A stretch of DNA of 64,000 bases from Tolypeutes matacus (GCA_026826555.1 JAKSZT010040190.1:1335150-1399149), one strand, 5' to 3'; shown: positions 36,975 to 49,245, numbered from the stretch's first letter. Notes: generated from the letters alone by a model not told the origin. Numbers and translations are program-made.

Positions 36975-37815
36975 TAAGAGTGGCATCTACATATTGCCAT
37001 TTTCTATAAAATCTGCACTGTAATGGTATTTTTACCATAAATCACTGCTTATCTAGGCTAATACTTGCAACTGTAGAACACATTGTCTAACTCCTGAACA
37101 TGTTAATAACTCTTACTAAATATCATAGAATTAGTGTGTAAAACTAGGAAAAGAGAAAAGTCTTATGATCTGGAGAAATTCATTTTCACAATTTTTCTCA
37201 GCGTTGGAGCATGTACAATTGTTCTGCAGTTTTGCTATACCACTTTTGTCACTATGAAAATCAGCATAAGATAGCTTCCTTACAATTGCCACTGTCACCC
37301 AACCCATGATATCTCAAAGAACCTCACAATAAGGCAATTATTCCTGTGAGATCATCCAGATGGATGCTCAAGGGCAGAATGGTAAGAAGTGACATGCTCT
37401 GCGCTTTGCAGCTCTGTGGATTTGTTTCTCATCCATAAAATGATGACGTTCTTATGATGTGCTATGTATATGCTGGTTGAGCTTAGCTGTTAGTAAAACT
37501 ATTAATAGTTATATGTTATTCCTATGCAACATCTTCTTTATATTTTTTTGGCAGCAGTTTTTATTTTTTAGGTTACATGTAAATAGAGTTTTGATTCTTT
37601 TTTTTGAAGGTGTGTGATGAATATATTGCATTGGCTAGTTGGCCTACAATAATCTACACACACATATATTTTCTTTGTCTCTGTTTTAAATAAAAGTATT
37701 CAGGTCAGATTAACAATGGAAATTGTCTTTTCCCGAAGCCAAGAGAAGGGACCACAACTCCCTAAATCTTGGTTACTACTAGGCTGTTCATGAGTATATA
37801 AATGAGTGGACATGC
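36975..37815. other. Intergenic DNA without recognised gene
   Basis: AT-rich with T runs around 37540-37610. No coding frame or named repeat. Confidence 0.4.
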
Positions 37816-37821
37816 ACTGGA

Positions 37822-38331
37822 TTACTTTTTTTAAAGATACTTAGATTACACAAATGTTACCTTAAAAAAATATAGGGGATTCCCATATGCCCCGCTCCCC
37901 ATACCTCCCACATTTTCCCACCTTAATATCATCTTTCATTATTGTGGTACATTCATTGCAATTGATGAACACATTTTGGAGCATTGCCAGTAAGCATGGA
38001 TTATAGTTTCCATTGTAGTTTACACTCTCTCCCACTCAATTCGTTAGGCTATGGCAAGATATATATGGCCTGTATCTGTCATTGCAATGTCATTCAGGAC
38101 AATTCCCAAGTCCCCAAAATGCCCCCGTATTACACCTGTCTTTCCCTCTCCCTGCCCTCAGAACTTCCAGTGGCCACTGTCTCCAAGTCAATGATATAAT
38201 TTCTTCCATTGGTAGAATCACAATAAGTCTATAGTAGAATACCAGTAAGTCTACTTTAGTCTATAGTTCATTCCCCAATCCTGAGGATTCTGGGATGGTG
38301 ATGCCCACTCCACCTCTAATTGAAAGGGGAG
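37822..38331 (-). mobile_element. 5'-truncated L1 3' UTR, minus strand
   Basis: The reverse complement matches the 3' UTR of the long L1 at about 23960-24460 (reversed blocks 'ccaatcctgaggattctggg', 'agtggccactgtctcca', 'tggattatagtttccattg'). Poly(T) at the left end marks the tail. Flanking nonamers TGCACTGGA (37813-37821) and TGCCCTGGA (38332-38340) are a near-perfect target duplication. Confidence 0.82.
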
Positions 38332-38344
38332 TGCCCTGGAATTT

Positions 38345-39431
38345 TAAGGTAAAAAGTTTAAAAACCAAAACTATAATTACATTTATAAATATTTATGAAA
38401 TTATTTGTACAGCTAACATGAAATATTTTCTGTACTAAATAAACAAGAGTGTTAGGTTTGCAACATTCCCTCACTTTCACAACAAATTTAAAGCACACAG
38501 AAAATCTCTATTTCAAGCAAGGGAGTTAATGGTAATATTATTCAGTGCATGATTTTTCCCTCTTCATTTTCAGCATCTCAAAGGGCATTGCCTGTAGGGG
38601 CAAGACTAAGGAAAAATATGCATTAAGTGTTGCGAGCAAGAGAACATTTTAGTTCATTCATAGATGTTAGTTTCCATGGCCTCAAGTTTATATCCCCGTA
38701 TTTCATCAATTCCAAGACAGACATTTGTTCATGTTTAACCTTTCTAAAATTGCAATTCATCTTGTAATCAATGACATTGTGCAATCACCATTGGCCAGGA
38801 GACGTTAGCTGCCTTTATAACTGTGAACTGCAATGAATTTCATCGTGAATCCTGAGACCCTGAATGGATATATGGTGCCCCTCCATGTTTCAGTCAATAA
38901 ATGAAGGAATATGAATCTTGGTTGCTGCCTCAAACCTTTCTCTTGATACTTTCTGCTAAGTTCCAGGAAGCAAGCCCTAACTTCAGGTAACCACGTCTTT
39001 ACCACAGGAGTGTTGGCTGAGGTGAAATGGAGGAACCAATCACAGAAGCCCTATGAACGAAAATGATGCTTTCTGTGTCAAGTTACAGACTAGTTGACAA
39101 AAATGCTCCATAAATCTAAATATTTCCGCCAGTTATCTCACATAACAAAAGTCCAGAGGCAAGTGATTCCAAGGCTACTTAATTTCAACGAAGTTAGGTC
39201 TCTGCACCAGCTTTACGATGCTTTTTGGCTTTCTCCTCAAGATCTCATCAAAGTTGTCACCTCCAAACATCACACTTGTTCATACAACCATGTTTAAATG
39301 AGAAAAGGGAGTGGTTTTTTTTTTTTGTTGTTTGTTTGTTTGTTTGTCTTTTTGAGGAAGAAAAGATTTCCCAGTACCCTTCCAGCAGTTTATCTTCTCT
39401 GGACCACACCCCAGCCCTAAACCATTTCTTG
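38345..39431. other. Intergenic DNA without recognised gene
   Basis: No coding frame or identifiable element except a T-rich (GTTT)n tract at about 39315-39350. Confidence 0.4.
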
Positions 39432-39442
39432 AAGGGAAGGTG

Positions 39443-39893
39443 GGGCGTGGATGTGGCTCAAATGGTTGGGTGTCCGTCTCCCATATGGAGGGACCTGGGT
39501 TCGATCCCCGGGACCTCCTGGTAAAAATTAAAAAAGAAAAATATAGAAGGCGTGTGTGGCCCTGTGCATGGGTGCACCGCCAGGCCCCGCTGAGCCACGC
39601 AGCAAGATGATGACAAAACAGGAGAGTGGCACAAGGGATAGCCAAGACGAAACATGCCAAAAAACAGGAACTAAGGTGGTGCAGGTGGTAGGACACCTCT
39701 TTTCCACATCGGAGATTCCCAGGATCAAATCCTGGTGAAGACAGGAGGAGAAGGATGAGAAGAGAGGGCAGGAAACAGACACAGAGAATTGCCCAGTGAA
39801 TGGACATAAAAACAGCAAAAATGCGGGGGAGGGGGGCAAGGGGGTGGTAAAAATGGATAAAAGTAAATAAATAAATCTTTAAAAAAAATAAAA
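39443..39893 (+). mobile_element. Long two-headed DAS-type SINE
   Basis: First head at about 39446 (GTGGCTCAAATGGTTGGG, box B GGTTCGATCCC) and second at about 39675 (GTGCAGGTGGTAGGACACC, box B GATCAAATCC, more diverged). Ends in (AAATA)n and poly(A). Imperfect 11-bp target duplication AAGGGAAGGTG (39432-39442) and AAGAGAAGGTG (39894-39904). The open frames across it are artefacts. Confidence 0.82.
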
Positions 39894-40182
39894 AAGAGAA
39901 GGTGATTGCCATGACTGATCCAAGCAGTCATGATGTATCCCCTGGAGAGGGGCCACCTTCTGTGAGTACATTGCTATCCAATAGCTTAATCAAAAATCCT
40001 TTTTAGCAAAGAAGGAGGAATCGCTGTTGGGGCAACAACCAACAATGTCTGCCAAAGACGGCAGGGAGGTCAAAGAATTCAGAGGGTGTCAGATGGACTG
40101 ACAGTGGATGACAAAGGCATGGAGAACAAGATAGGAGTAATAATAAGAAAGTGCATCAGAAGCAATGTGGAGTGCACATTTC

Positions 40183-40296
40183 AAAGAACCTGGTGTATTT
40201 TTGGTGGGAGCAGATATTGCAAAGAACCTGGTATATTTTTGGTAGGAGCAGATACTGCAAAGAACCTGGTATATTTTTGGTGGGAGCAGATACTGC
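40183..40296 (+). repeat. 38-bp minisatellite, three copies
   Basis: Units start at 40183, 40221 and 40259 (AAAGAACCTGGT...GAGCAGATACTGC) and are nearly identical, differing at only a few sites. Two apparent reading frames through it are coincidental. Confidence 0.92.
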
Positions 40297-40451
40297 AATG
40301 AAAACTGGAATGAAGAGATAGGAAAACATCGATACCACCTCCAGGCCCTTTGGGACATGCCTGCTACAGGAGGAAAGCCAGACATTTAATATCTCCAATT
40401 TTACTGCACTCAAGTCAGATGTACATTTTTTTAAAAAAAAACAAACGACAC

Positions 40452-41817
40452 GGAAGATTATGGGAAGATGGTGATAGGCTAACAGGCAGAGCTGAATGCT
40501 CTCACAAAAACAATGGAGAAAGAGCCAAAAGCTGTCTGAGGGACCTGCTTTGGGGGTCAGCAAACCAGGACAGTGCTACACAACTCCCAGGAGGGTGAGG
40601 GACAGAGAGACAAAGAAGCCAAAATGACAAACATGAGTTACCAAGCCCCCATGGTGCCCAGGAAGGGCTCCCCCAGCACCTCTAAGATATTAAGCTGGGT
40701 AAAACCTCTCGCCACTGTAGCCAGCTGGGAGGGGAACAGACATCTTCCTCCCTGTCAGCTGTTTCAAGGGAAAAGGGAGGGGAGGTTGGAGTGATTTTCT
40801 TTAGAGAATTCGGCCAGCAGAGCTGGCTTTGAAGGAATACAGGAAAACAGACTGAACCACCTCTGTGGAAAGGTGTGCTGACTACTGCCATCTGCCAGTC
40901 TGTCTGGAAATTGCATGGGAAAAAACTGATCATACTCTCTATATCCAACCCCTGGGAGAAAACCTGCATCCCACTAGTGAGTCCTTGGCCCAATTTCAAA
41001 AACTTAAGCTGGGAAGTTTTAAAGACTCAGAATAAGTTAAACCAAATATCAAAGAAGAGCTGTGGAAAAAAAATAATAGGCAAGAGTAAAATTAGCCATC
41101 AGAATAAATTCACCAACATATTTGCATTTTACCTAGACATCAGCAAAATTACAAGCCATACTAGGAAACAGGAAGAGATGGCCCAGCCAAAAGAACAAAC
41201 CAAATATCCTGAAGAGATACAGGACTTAATACAATTAATCAGTGATAATCACACAACTCTCCTAAATCACTTCAAAGAATTTAAAGAAAATATGACTAAA
41301 GAAATAAAGAATATTAAGAGGACACTGGGAGAGCATGAAGAACAATTTGAAAGCCTGCAAAGAAAAGTAACAGACCTTATGGGAATGAAAGACATGATGG
41401 ATGAGATTAAAAATACATTAGAGGCACATAAGAGCAGATTTGAATTGCTTGAAGATGAAATTGGTGATTTCTAAGACAGAACATCTGAACTAGAAAAGAA
41501 AGGAGAACAGAAAGAGAAGAGAAAGGGAAAAATGAAGTCTCAGGGAATTGAATGACAATGTGAAACACACAAACATTTGCATTATTGGTGTCCCAGAAGG
41601 AGAAGAGAATGGAAAAGGGGCAGAAAGAATATTTCAGGAACTAATGACCCAAAACTTCCCAACCCTTGTGAAGGACATAAGTATCAATATCCAAGAAAGA
41701 CAACACACCCCAAACAGAATAAATGTGAATATTAACTTACTATTCAGAATGACAAATATCAGAGCTAATGAGAGGGCTCTGAAAGCAGTAGGAGAAAAGC
41801 AAAGCATCACATACAAG
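40452..41817 (+). mobile_element. Third L1, 5' UTR and ORF1, left part
   Basis: Starts with a GAAGATGGTG motif (40463) typical of L1 5' ends. A 5' UTR follows, then an ORF1 remnant. 40875-41474 is open and encodes a long heptad-like coiled coil (LIQLISDNHTTLLNHFKEF, then MGMKDMMDEIKNTLEAHKS). ORF1 continues to about 41817, where an LTR-like element is inserted. Inactive because of stops and the insertion. Confidence 0.8.
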
Positions 41818-42387
41818 ATGTATTAGCCAAAGGAGTGCTAATGCAAAATACCAGAAAATGGTATTTATAAAGGGTATATATTTGGGGTAGAAGTCCACAG
41901 TTACCAGGCCATAAAACTTAAGTTTCTTCCCTTACCAAAGTCCACTGCCACGTGTTGGAGCAAGACAGCTGCCAATGTTTGCTAGGGTTCAGGCTTCTTG
42001 GGTTCCTCTCTTCCTTGGGCTGCGTTTCTCTCCAGGCTCAGCGCTTCTGTTTCCTCCACAAGTCCAGCTGTAAACTATAAGGCAAATGGCTCTTCTCTAT
42101 CCCAAGGCCTTCTTTCTTTCCTCACGACAAAGCTCCTCTGTCTGCTGGCCTCCCCGGGCTCCAGAATCAAAACTCCAACTTCAGAACTTGCTCCCTCTGA
42201 ACTTTGCCTTGCCTTTTATCTTCAATTCCCCACCCACCAAGGAGTGGGGCTCAACGTCTTACTGACATGGCCCAATCAAAGCCCCAATTATAACTTAATC
42301 ATGCCCAGATGAACAGATCAGTTTCCAAGAATAATCCAATATATATATTTGGAATTCATAATTACATCAAACTGCCCAAAGGCTACA
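41818..42387 (+). mobile_element. LTR-like element nested in L1 ORF1
   Basis: Begins TGTATTAGCC and ends GGCTACA, giving TG...CA ends with short inverted termini. It splits the L1 ORF1 RNA-binding domain between 'acatacaag' and 'ggaaactcaataag', with a 5-bp duplication CAAGA/CAAGG (or ACAAG, ambiguous by one base). It is 570 bp, non-coding and most like an ERVL/MaLR solo LTR. The family name is not certain. Confidence 0.6.
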
Positions 42388-42995
42388 CAAGGGAAACTCA
42401 ATAAGATTAAGTGCTGACCTCTCATCAGAAACCATGGAGGAGAGAAGAAAGTGGTATGATGTATTTAAGCTACTGAAAGAGAAAAACTGTTAGCCCAGAA
42501 TTCTGTATCTGGCAAAGCTGTCCTTCAAAACTGTGGGTGAGTTCAAAGACTTCACAAACAAATGAAAACCAATAGAATATGTTACCACAAGATCAGATTT
42601 GCAAGAGATACTAAAGAGGGTTCTGCGGCCTGAAAGGAAAAAAACAAGGGTGAGAGATTTGGAGAAGAGTTTAGAAATGAAGATTATTAGGAAGGGTAGA
42701 CTTAAAGGATAAGAAGATTGACAATAGAACAATATGACAAGAGAACCAAAGGACAAAATGGATGAAGTAATGCTTTTACAGTAATAACACTGAATGTTAA
42801 TGGATTGAACTCCCCAATCAAAAGACATAGACTGATAGGATGGATAAAAAAATATGAGGCGTCTGTATGTTGTCTACAAGAGACCCACCTCAGACATAAG
42901 GACCACAACCAGGTTAAAAGTGAAAGGTTGGGAAAAGGTATTCCATGAAAATAGTAACCAAAAAAGAGCTGGAGTAGACCAGATAAATGTAAAAT
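42388..42995 (+). mobile_element. Third L1, right part (ORF1 end and ORF2 start)
   Basis: Resumes with LSADLSSETMEERRKWYD-like ORF1 C-terminus (about 42410-42470), then the intergenic part and the ORF2 endonuclease start (LNVNGLNSPIKRHR, then CLQETHLRHK near 42870-42895). The homology ends near 42995 after 'agtaaccaaaaaagagctgg'. Frames disrupted. Confidence 0.78.
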
Positions 42996-42999
42996 AACA

Positions 43000-43955
43000 A
43001 CATTATAGTATATGAACAATAATTACTCAGTGCAACTGGTAAATTGTCCCTGTGATCAGTATTCTGTAATTTTTTTTTCATACAGTATAAACATTTGCTT
43101 TTAATTGAGGAGGCTGGAGAAGAGATATATTTTTGGGCACTTCATTTTTCTTTAATGCTTTCTTATTCATACACTTTAATTAAAATAATCTTTCAGGATA
43201 ATGATTTAGTATGGTGACTGTTGAACAAGATTTTGAGTTTTTCTGCCTCATAAAATTATGAGTTGACAAATTGGTATCTGCTATAATTCATTCCAATAAG
43301 ATGTGAAGAATTCCCAAATAGGAATTTGATTATCTAGAAAAAATTATGGCCTAAATGGAAATTAAATAACTACACCAATAATTTATTTCATTCTTAGAGA
43401 TTATTATGTCCAATAGTTAGAGCTATAATATAAAAATTAGAATTATGTTATAATTAATTTCTATTATATTTGAATTATTATTTACATTTATGTTTGTTGT
43501 TATACTATCTATTTTTTATAATTGATTATATTAAACTCAACCTGGTCTTGCACTCTCTTAAAATTTGTAATTTCTTTCAATCTATTTTTCTATTTATTTT
43601 ACAATTTCACAATGAAGGACTTTTTAACAGCTAAAAAAAAGCCATTGATTATACACTTTGGATAGATCACATGGCATGTGAATATATCCCAATAAAACTG
43701 CTTTAATAAACAAATAAATAATTGTGCAAGAATAGCACAATTCCTCACAATAGGGAGGAATTTTCTTGTCTGTTTTTTGCTTATTGTTATTGAAATAATG
43801 AAAATTCTTTAATAATGATTGAAGTGATGAACCCACAAATATGTGATTATACCAAATACCTTTGATTGTACACATTGGATGCATTGTATGTTTTATTAAT
43901 ATGTATCAGTAAAATTGATTTGTTTAAAAAAATTTTTTTAAACAAAATAAAACAA
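43000..43955 (+). mobile_element. AT-rich sequence with two LINE-like 3' ends
   Basis: 43640-43715 ('gattatacactttggata', 'aatatatcccaataaaactg') and 43860-43935 ('gattgtacacattggatg', 'tcagtaaaattgatt') both resemble the L1M-type terminal sequence. The rest is unmatched AT-rich DNA. Confidence 0.5.
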
Positions 43956-44490
43956 AAAAGAAACAAAGGACACACTCAAAATAATACGCAAAGGTCTAAA
44001 TTTCAACTTTTGCTTCCAGTGAGTGAGAATTCCATTACAAGTCTTTTTGGCAGAAGATCATGCACAATGTAATGTAATCACCTTAACAATGTTGAATGCC
44101 AAGAAAATAAAGTGATTTAAGATAAATTGAACACAATTCTCTATCTTGGGTAAAAAACATACATAAGTGACAGCCAAAGCAAAGATAATGTAATCCCAGG
44201 GGCAATGGGTAAGTACAGACTATTTGGGGAATATCCCCATTCTTAAAATGAACTAAAATAATAAAGACAAGAGGACAGAGGACATATTTATTTTGTATAT
44301 AAAAGATACCCAAAGCACTTCTTTTTTGGCATATTCAATTACATCCAGGAGAGTCCTAAAATGAGTTTTAATAGTACTGTTCTGCTAGATAAAATGCTTT
44401 GTTATATATGTGTGTGTGTATATGGGTTGATATGAAGACTTAATTAACTCAAGCATAAGAAAGCATTACACAGACATTTATTTTTTTATT

Positions 44491-44897
44491 AAACTTTTGT
44501 TAATAATTGGGAGAATATAAAATAGGCAAAGGATTGTCTACAGACAGGGGTCCAACTGCTGCATCATAATCCTTCACGATATACATACATACAGATATCG
44601 GCTTACCACACTGGGGGACACACCAGCGTACCTGGCCCACCTCCAGCCAGAGTCCCGGATGGATGCAGTATAAATATACATATCTAGTTAGTGAAACTTT
44701 GTTAATAATTGAAAGAATACGAAATAAGCGAAGGATTGTTTATGAACAGGGGTCCAACTGCCATATTCCAGTCCCTCAGGATAGGCACACATACCTTCAT
44801 AAGCTCACCACACCGGGGTCACACCTACATACCTGGCCCACCTCCGGCCAGAGTCCCGGATGGATGCAATATAAATACCTATATGCATATCTAGTTT
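44491..44897 (+). repeat. Tandem duplication of a unit of about 205 bp
   Basis: Copy 1 (44491-44689) and copy 2 (44694-44897) share AAACTTT(T)GTTAATAATTG at their starts and TATCTAGTT at their ends. In between they share GGGGTCCAACTGC, CCTGGCCCACCTCC and CCAGAGTCCCGGATGGATGC. Divergence is moderate, roughly one difference in six bases by eye. Its role is unknown. Confidence 0.88.
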
Positions 44898-44899
44898 AA

Positions 44900-45520
44900 T
44901 AAGTCTATACTGGCAATTAGAGTGAGAAACAAGAATAACATAATCAATCAAAAGATTAAATCAATATTGAACAGAGTCACAGAATGACATAAAAACAGAG
45001 CAGTCTTACATGCAAACTCACCAACACCTAGCTCTTGGCTGGGAAGTCCCGAGTCAGCAGCCAATACCAGGGTCTTGACTGAAAACACCTGTCCACAGCA
45101 CCTTCTCCCAGGGTGGGACTTCAACTGGCCTGACCAGGGACTGTCCCTTTTACTGAGCTCATAATCAATGAACTCAATACTATAGATGCCAACTTGTGAG
45201 TACTGCGTCAATTCCCGAGGAAGTGGCCAGGCTCCTCAGGAAGGAGCACAACACTCCCCGGGCAGAGCATTCCAAGGTTCATGTGTCAGTCCCTGAGAAA
45301 GGGGCCAGCCTTCCCAGGGAGGAACACAGCATTCCCCGGAATGCTCCCCATCTGTTCTTATTTGTTACAAAACATCCCCAATGTGCCCACTGCTCTAGTT
45401 CTCATCATTCCTCCTGAAATACGAAAAGTGCTGACCAGCAAGGCATTGGTTTGCTGATCAATAAAGTCTCCTGCATGATGCTTCACTTTTAGGTTCGAAC
45501 AATACTCATGAAATTTTTTT
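44900..45520 (+). mobile_element. Candidate LTR-like unit with internal repeats
   Basis: AATAAA at 45460-45465 is followed by a pyrimidine-rich stretch and GGTTCGAACAATACTC. Upstream, two 78-bp-spaced copies of a CC-rich motif start at 45207 and 45285 (gtcaattcccgagg / gtcagtccctgaga, then ggccagg/ggccagc, then cactccccgg/cattccccgg). This fits a retroviral U3-R layout, but no termini were found. Confidence 0.3.
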
Positions 45521-46149
45521 CCCAATACAAGTACTTACAATCTTAAAAAGTTTATTAAGTGTCAACAGCTCCTATTTTAACCAGGTGGGCATAACAGGGT
45601 CAAGTCATCCCCAGGTGCTCCTTAACCTTGTAAATGAGTTTTGGGACAGCCAGGTCTTTCAGACATTCACTATCAACCCTAAACCACCCCATTCATACAT
45701 CACAGTCAGTCCTTTAAGTCCCCACATGGGGATATGCCCAGACTGCATAGGGAGGGGCTGAAGAAATGATTGATGGGAAAGCTATGCAGGCAATACTCCT
45801 ACACGATATCCTAACTTTTACAAGCTGCGTTCATTATTGTGCAGTTTCTGGAAAATCCATGAGTGTTTATACATTTAATTCAGTGTGTTTAAAAAGTTAA
45901 TTCCCATGCATCTCAAACTTTTGATAGCAAAGTTGTATAAGTAATTCTGCAGGTAAGTTTTTGCATTTATAGGGTTTGTGTCATTTCCCTTTTTGTTCTG
46001 AAGAGTCTACAGTTAACTCAAGCTCTATGATACCCAGTACTTCATGGTACATTAAAAGGCAGAAAATTTCAGAAATTAAAAAAAATGATTAAAAAAATTT
46101 CTGTTTACTATTTATTTCAGTTGACAAAAGCAGTTTATTCACACATCAA

Positions 46150-46240
46150 AATGATTGGGAGCCCTCACTTGCCAGAAACAGTGCTGGGCTGCAAAGGTGA
46201 ATAAGGATGGTTTTTGCCCTCAGGTCAGTAAATGTGCCAG
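46150..46240 (-). mobile_element. L2 3' fragment, minus strand
   Basis: 'agaaacagtgctgggctgcaa', 'aggtgaataagga' and 'ttgccctcagg' follow the reversed L2 3' consensus. Confidence 0.5.
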
Positions 46241-46549
46241 TCCTCTACGGTGTAGCAAACTTAGCGGCTAAAACTACAGCCATTTTACTGTGCTTGTGGA
46301 TTCCACGGGCAAGGAGTTAATAGGGTGCCCAGGAAAACCGCTTTTCCTCTCCCCCACGTCAGGGGCCTCATCTGTGAAGACTCAGACTTCTGGGAACAGG
46401 GATTTTGTGGAGCTTTATTCGCTCGCACCTGAGCCTGGCAGGTTGACCAGGACGCGTGTTAGCAACCTCTCCATGGGCCTGCACTTTCTCACAGCAGGAG
46501 GGGCTCAGGCTGGTCAGATTTCTTAATAAGTGTCACTTTTGTTATTCAG

Positions 46550-47290
46550 TTCGGATGGATTTCAGAGTGAAGAAACGAGACCTCAGTACAGTCAAGCGTT
46601 CATTTAATCACAGCTCAGTGTTGCGGCTGGAACCTGGCCGGGGCAGTGATGGAAAAGCCCCCTGGAGTTGCAGCACAAGCCTGGCCGGGGCGCTGGTGGG
46701 AGTGCCCCCCGGGGTGAAGATGGTGGCGGACAGCCCAGCTTGCCGCTCGGCTTGTCTCAGCTCCCAGTCGCCGCTCAGGGCTCCTGTGGCTGGCGAAGCT
46801 GGAAAGCAAGCTTGGGGCTTTGGGGCGGCACTTGATATAGGTTCACTGTGTCACCGCCCCCGGGGGGTGGAGCCCCCAGTTGCGATGCTCTGATTGGTCA
46901 ATCACTGGTTCTGCACGAGGGCATTGGTTAGAGTTTGAAGACTAGCATTTTATGTAAATAGGGTATCCTAACTGGGAGCTGTTGATTGGCTGTTTAAGGT
47001 AATGGATTCTACTGGTTGAACTCTTATCCTATTGGTTGGCTCAGGATCCCTCTGCCTAGGGGTCCCAGTTCGGTCACCAGCCTGCTCCTTCAATATGGCG
47101 GCTCAGAACCCCAAAACCACATTCTACCCAAGGTGGAGGCTACGTATCCTTTTAGGACCAGCCTCAGACGTCACTGTCACTTCTGTTACACTCCATTGGC
47201 TGAAGCAGTCACAAGCCCCACCAAGACTCAAAAGGAGGGATAGAGACCCATGTCCTCAATGGCAACTCTTCTCATCTGCACCAACATAGA
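46550..47290 (-). mobile_element. Probable class I (gamma-type) ERV solo LTR, minus strand
   Basis: Read on the minus strand: five CCAAT boxes (plus-strand ATTGG at 47195-47199, 47031-47035, 46985-46989, 46923-46927 and 46893-46897), then TATATCAA at 46839-46832, a GC-rich R-like stretch and ATTAAA at 46608-46603. After that comes GAACGCTTGACTGTACTGAG and 'ctcgtttcttcactc', resembling the R/U5 end of gammaretroviral LTRs. A CRE-like GTGACGTC lies near 47172. No gag, pol or env is seen on either side, so a solo LTR is likely. The termini are approximate, and a host promoter is the alternative. Confidence 0.45.
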
Positions 47291-47299
47291 GCAGTACCC

Positions 47300-48500
47300 A
47301 TCTGGGGAAGGAAGAGAGGAGGCTCTGGAAGCCTCCACCAGACAGCGACAGGCATGTCTCCCTGGCTGCTCCCGGCCTCCTCCTCTCCTCTGCCTTAAGC
47401 AACCTTAAACAGCAGCAGGCAGCAATTTCAGCTGGCAGTAACGGCTGAAGAGCAATGAAGCTTCAAGACAGCCACACGACTTACCCTCTTCCACAGACCC
47501 CACTATGGCAAACCAGGGCACAGAGCCCAAAGCTTTCGCAGTAGGAGAAAGGAAACATGCCCTATTGCCTAACACAGTACCCTGGGGCAAAACTTTATTT
47601 AACTGTCAAAACAGGCTGTAACAAAGATTGTTTTTACTAAACTCACACCCAATACATGACAAAAATGAAGCATAGTTTGAAAAGTTCCTTTAGGACCAAA
47701 GATTCTACGCTGATCTGTTATGGTTTTACATTTCTTTGACTCCCTGCTCGATTCCAATGGTCACTCAGAGTGGCCTGGATCTGTCGGTTATTAAACAGCT
47801 TTGCATCTTCGACATCTTCCTCAAGTGGAGGATGTTTCTGGATGACTTTTATGGTCCTATTCGTCTAATAGCTGGGTGATTTGCTTATTATGTTTTGTTT
47901 TGCTTTTTCTTCTTTGCAGTTTGTAATTATGATTCCTATTCCTATTTCAGTTTCATTTTTAATACCTTTTTTTTGTTTTGCTACTCAGAAAATCTCATTC
48001 ATGGTTATATGAGAAGACTTGCATAACTAAATGGCCTTGTTCACATATGATGGAAAAATTTTCTAGTTTTCAAAATTTTATCTTGTATTCATTTTCACAA
48101 TAAAAAAAAAAGTGTAGGAATGCAAATAAGTTTTTTTTAAAGTGTGGTGTGAAAAAAAAATGGCCAAAGCATAGTCCTTACAGAAGGTCATAGAAGGGAA
48201 CCAGCAATGAAGGCAAAAATTGCATAGAATAAATATTGCTTTAGAAGAAGCCTGGCGAAAATTTGCAGTGTGGGTGGGGGGTAGTAATTATTTTCATTCT
48301 AGTGGAGTAATTACATTTCATTCATTAAAAGCATCTGACATAACTGCTCAGACAGAGAACAAACATAACCACTTCCATTTCCCACTGAGAAGCTGCATAG
48401 GAGTTTCTATCTTCTTTTATTTCACTTTAGGAAAGGATCAGGGTATCTGTGCTATTTGGTAGACAGAACATCTGGAATGAGTGGTAAGAGCTAATTCCTC
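47300..48500. other. Intergenic DNA without recognised gene
   Basis: No coding frame with protein character. T/A-rich from 47880 on. Confidence 0.4.
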
Positions 48501-48504
48501 TCAC

Positions 48505-48690
48505 AGCCCAGACTTTCGGTATGAATGTGGACCTCACAAGTTACAATTTCAGCAACTCGCCTAACCTTTGGTGCCTCAGTTTCCTCATCACAGGACCAGT
48601 AGGCAATAGGACCTGCTTCACAGGATTGTTGTGAAGATCAAATAAGATAATATGCCAGCCATGCTTAGCCCGGCATCTCCACTAGATTAT
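48505..48690 (+). mobile_element. MIR SINE
   Basis: 'cctttggtgcctcagtttcctcatc', 'acaggattgttgtgaagatc' and 'aaataagataatatgccag' are the MIR core and 3' region in the correct order. Confidence 0.82.
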
Positions 48691-49024
48691 GAACTACTAC
48701 CTTTAGAACAGATAAGGCATCATGGCCATATTTTCATATCATTTGTGCAGCCCAGTGTCAAATGGTAGGTGTGCAATCAATCTCGGACGAACCACTGAAA
48801 GAATTCCTATCTAGCAGAAGTTGGTCACAATTCAAATTTTTTTCTATTACACACTGGTAAACAGAGTTTACCTGGTTTAAAATAAGGTAATCTAGCCTCC
48901 GAGGTCATTAAGGGCATCTGAATCAAATATATTGACTCCTTGCTAATACAGTTAAATTTCAAGATCAGGCTTGGCAAATACCAGGCAACTAACAACCCTC
49001 TCAAGTAATTTTCAGTCTACCAGT

Positions 49025-49245
49025 ATAATTCTCGAGGACTGCCAAGCACTATCCACGGTGCTTTGGATAATTCAAAAGAATCACAGAATACAAACTGGAA
49101 TAAAATTTGAGGACTCTGAGGTTTAGCGGAGTTAAGTGATTTGCGTATTTAACGACATAAAAGTAATAAATCCACAGTTAAAGCTCAAGCCCAGGGATTC
49201 TGACTCCCGGTCCAGTGTTCTGTCCACTGTGGAAATTTCTTATTT
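49025..49245 (-). mobile_element. MIR SINE, minus strand
   Basis: 'gaggtttagcggagttaagtgatttgcgt' (in parts), 'aaagctcaagcccagggat' and 'ccggtccagtgttctgtcca' match the reversed MIR consensus in order. Confidence 0.72.

Noticed and set aside
39280..39912. 210-codon minus-strand open frame
   Set aside because: Translation of a SINE in reverse, ending in poly(A)-encoded residues.
40183..40296. CRISPR-like array
   Set aside because: The repeats are contiguous without unique spacers, and the sequence is mammalian.
40875..41474. 199-codon open frame as a host gene
   Set aside because: It is L1 ORF1 coiled-coil sequence, homologous to 16350-16694, with stops soon after.
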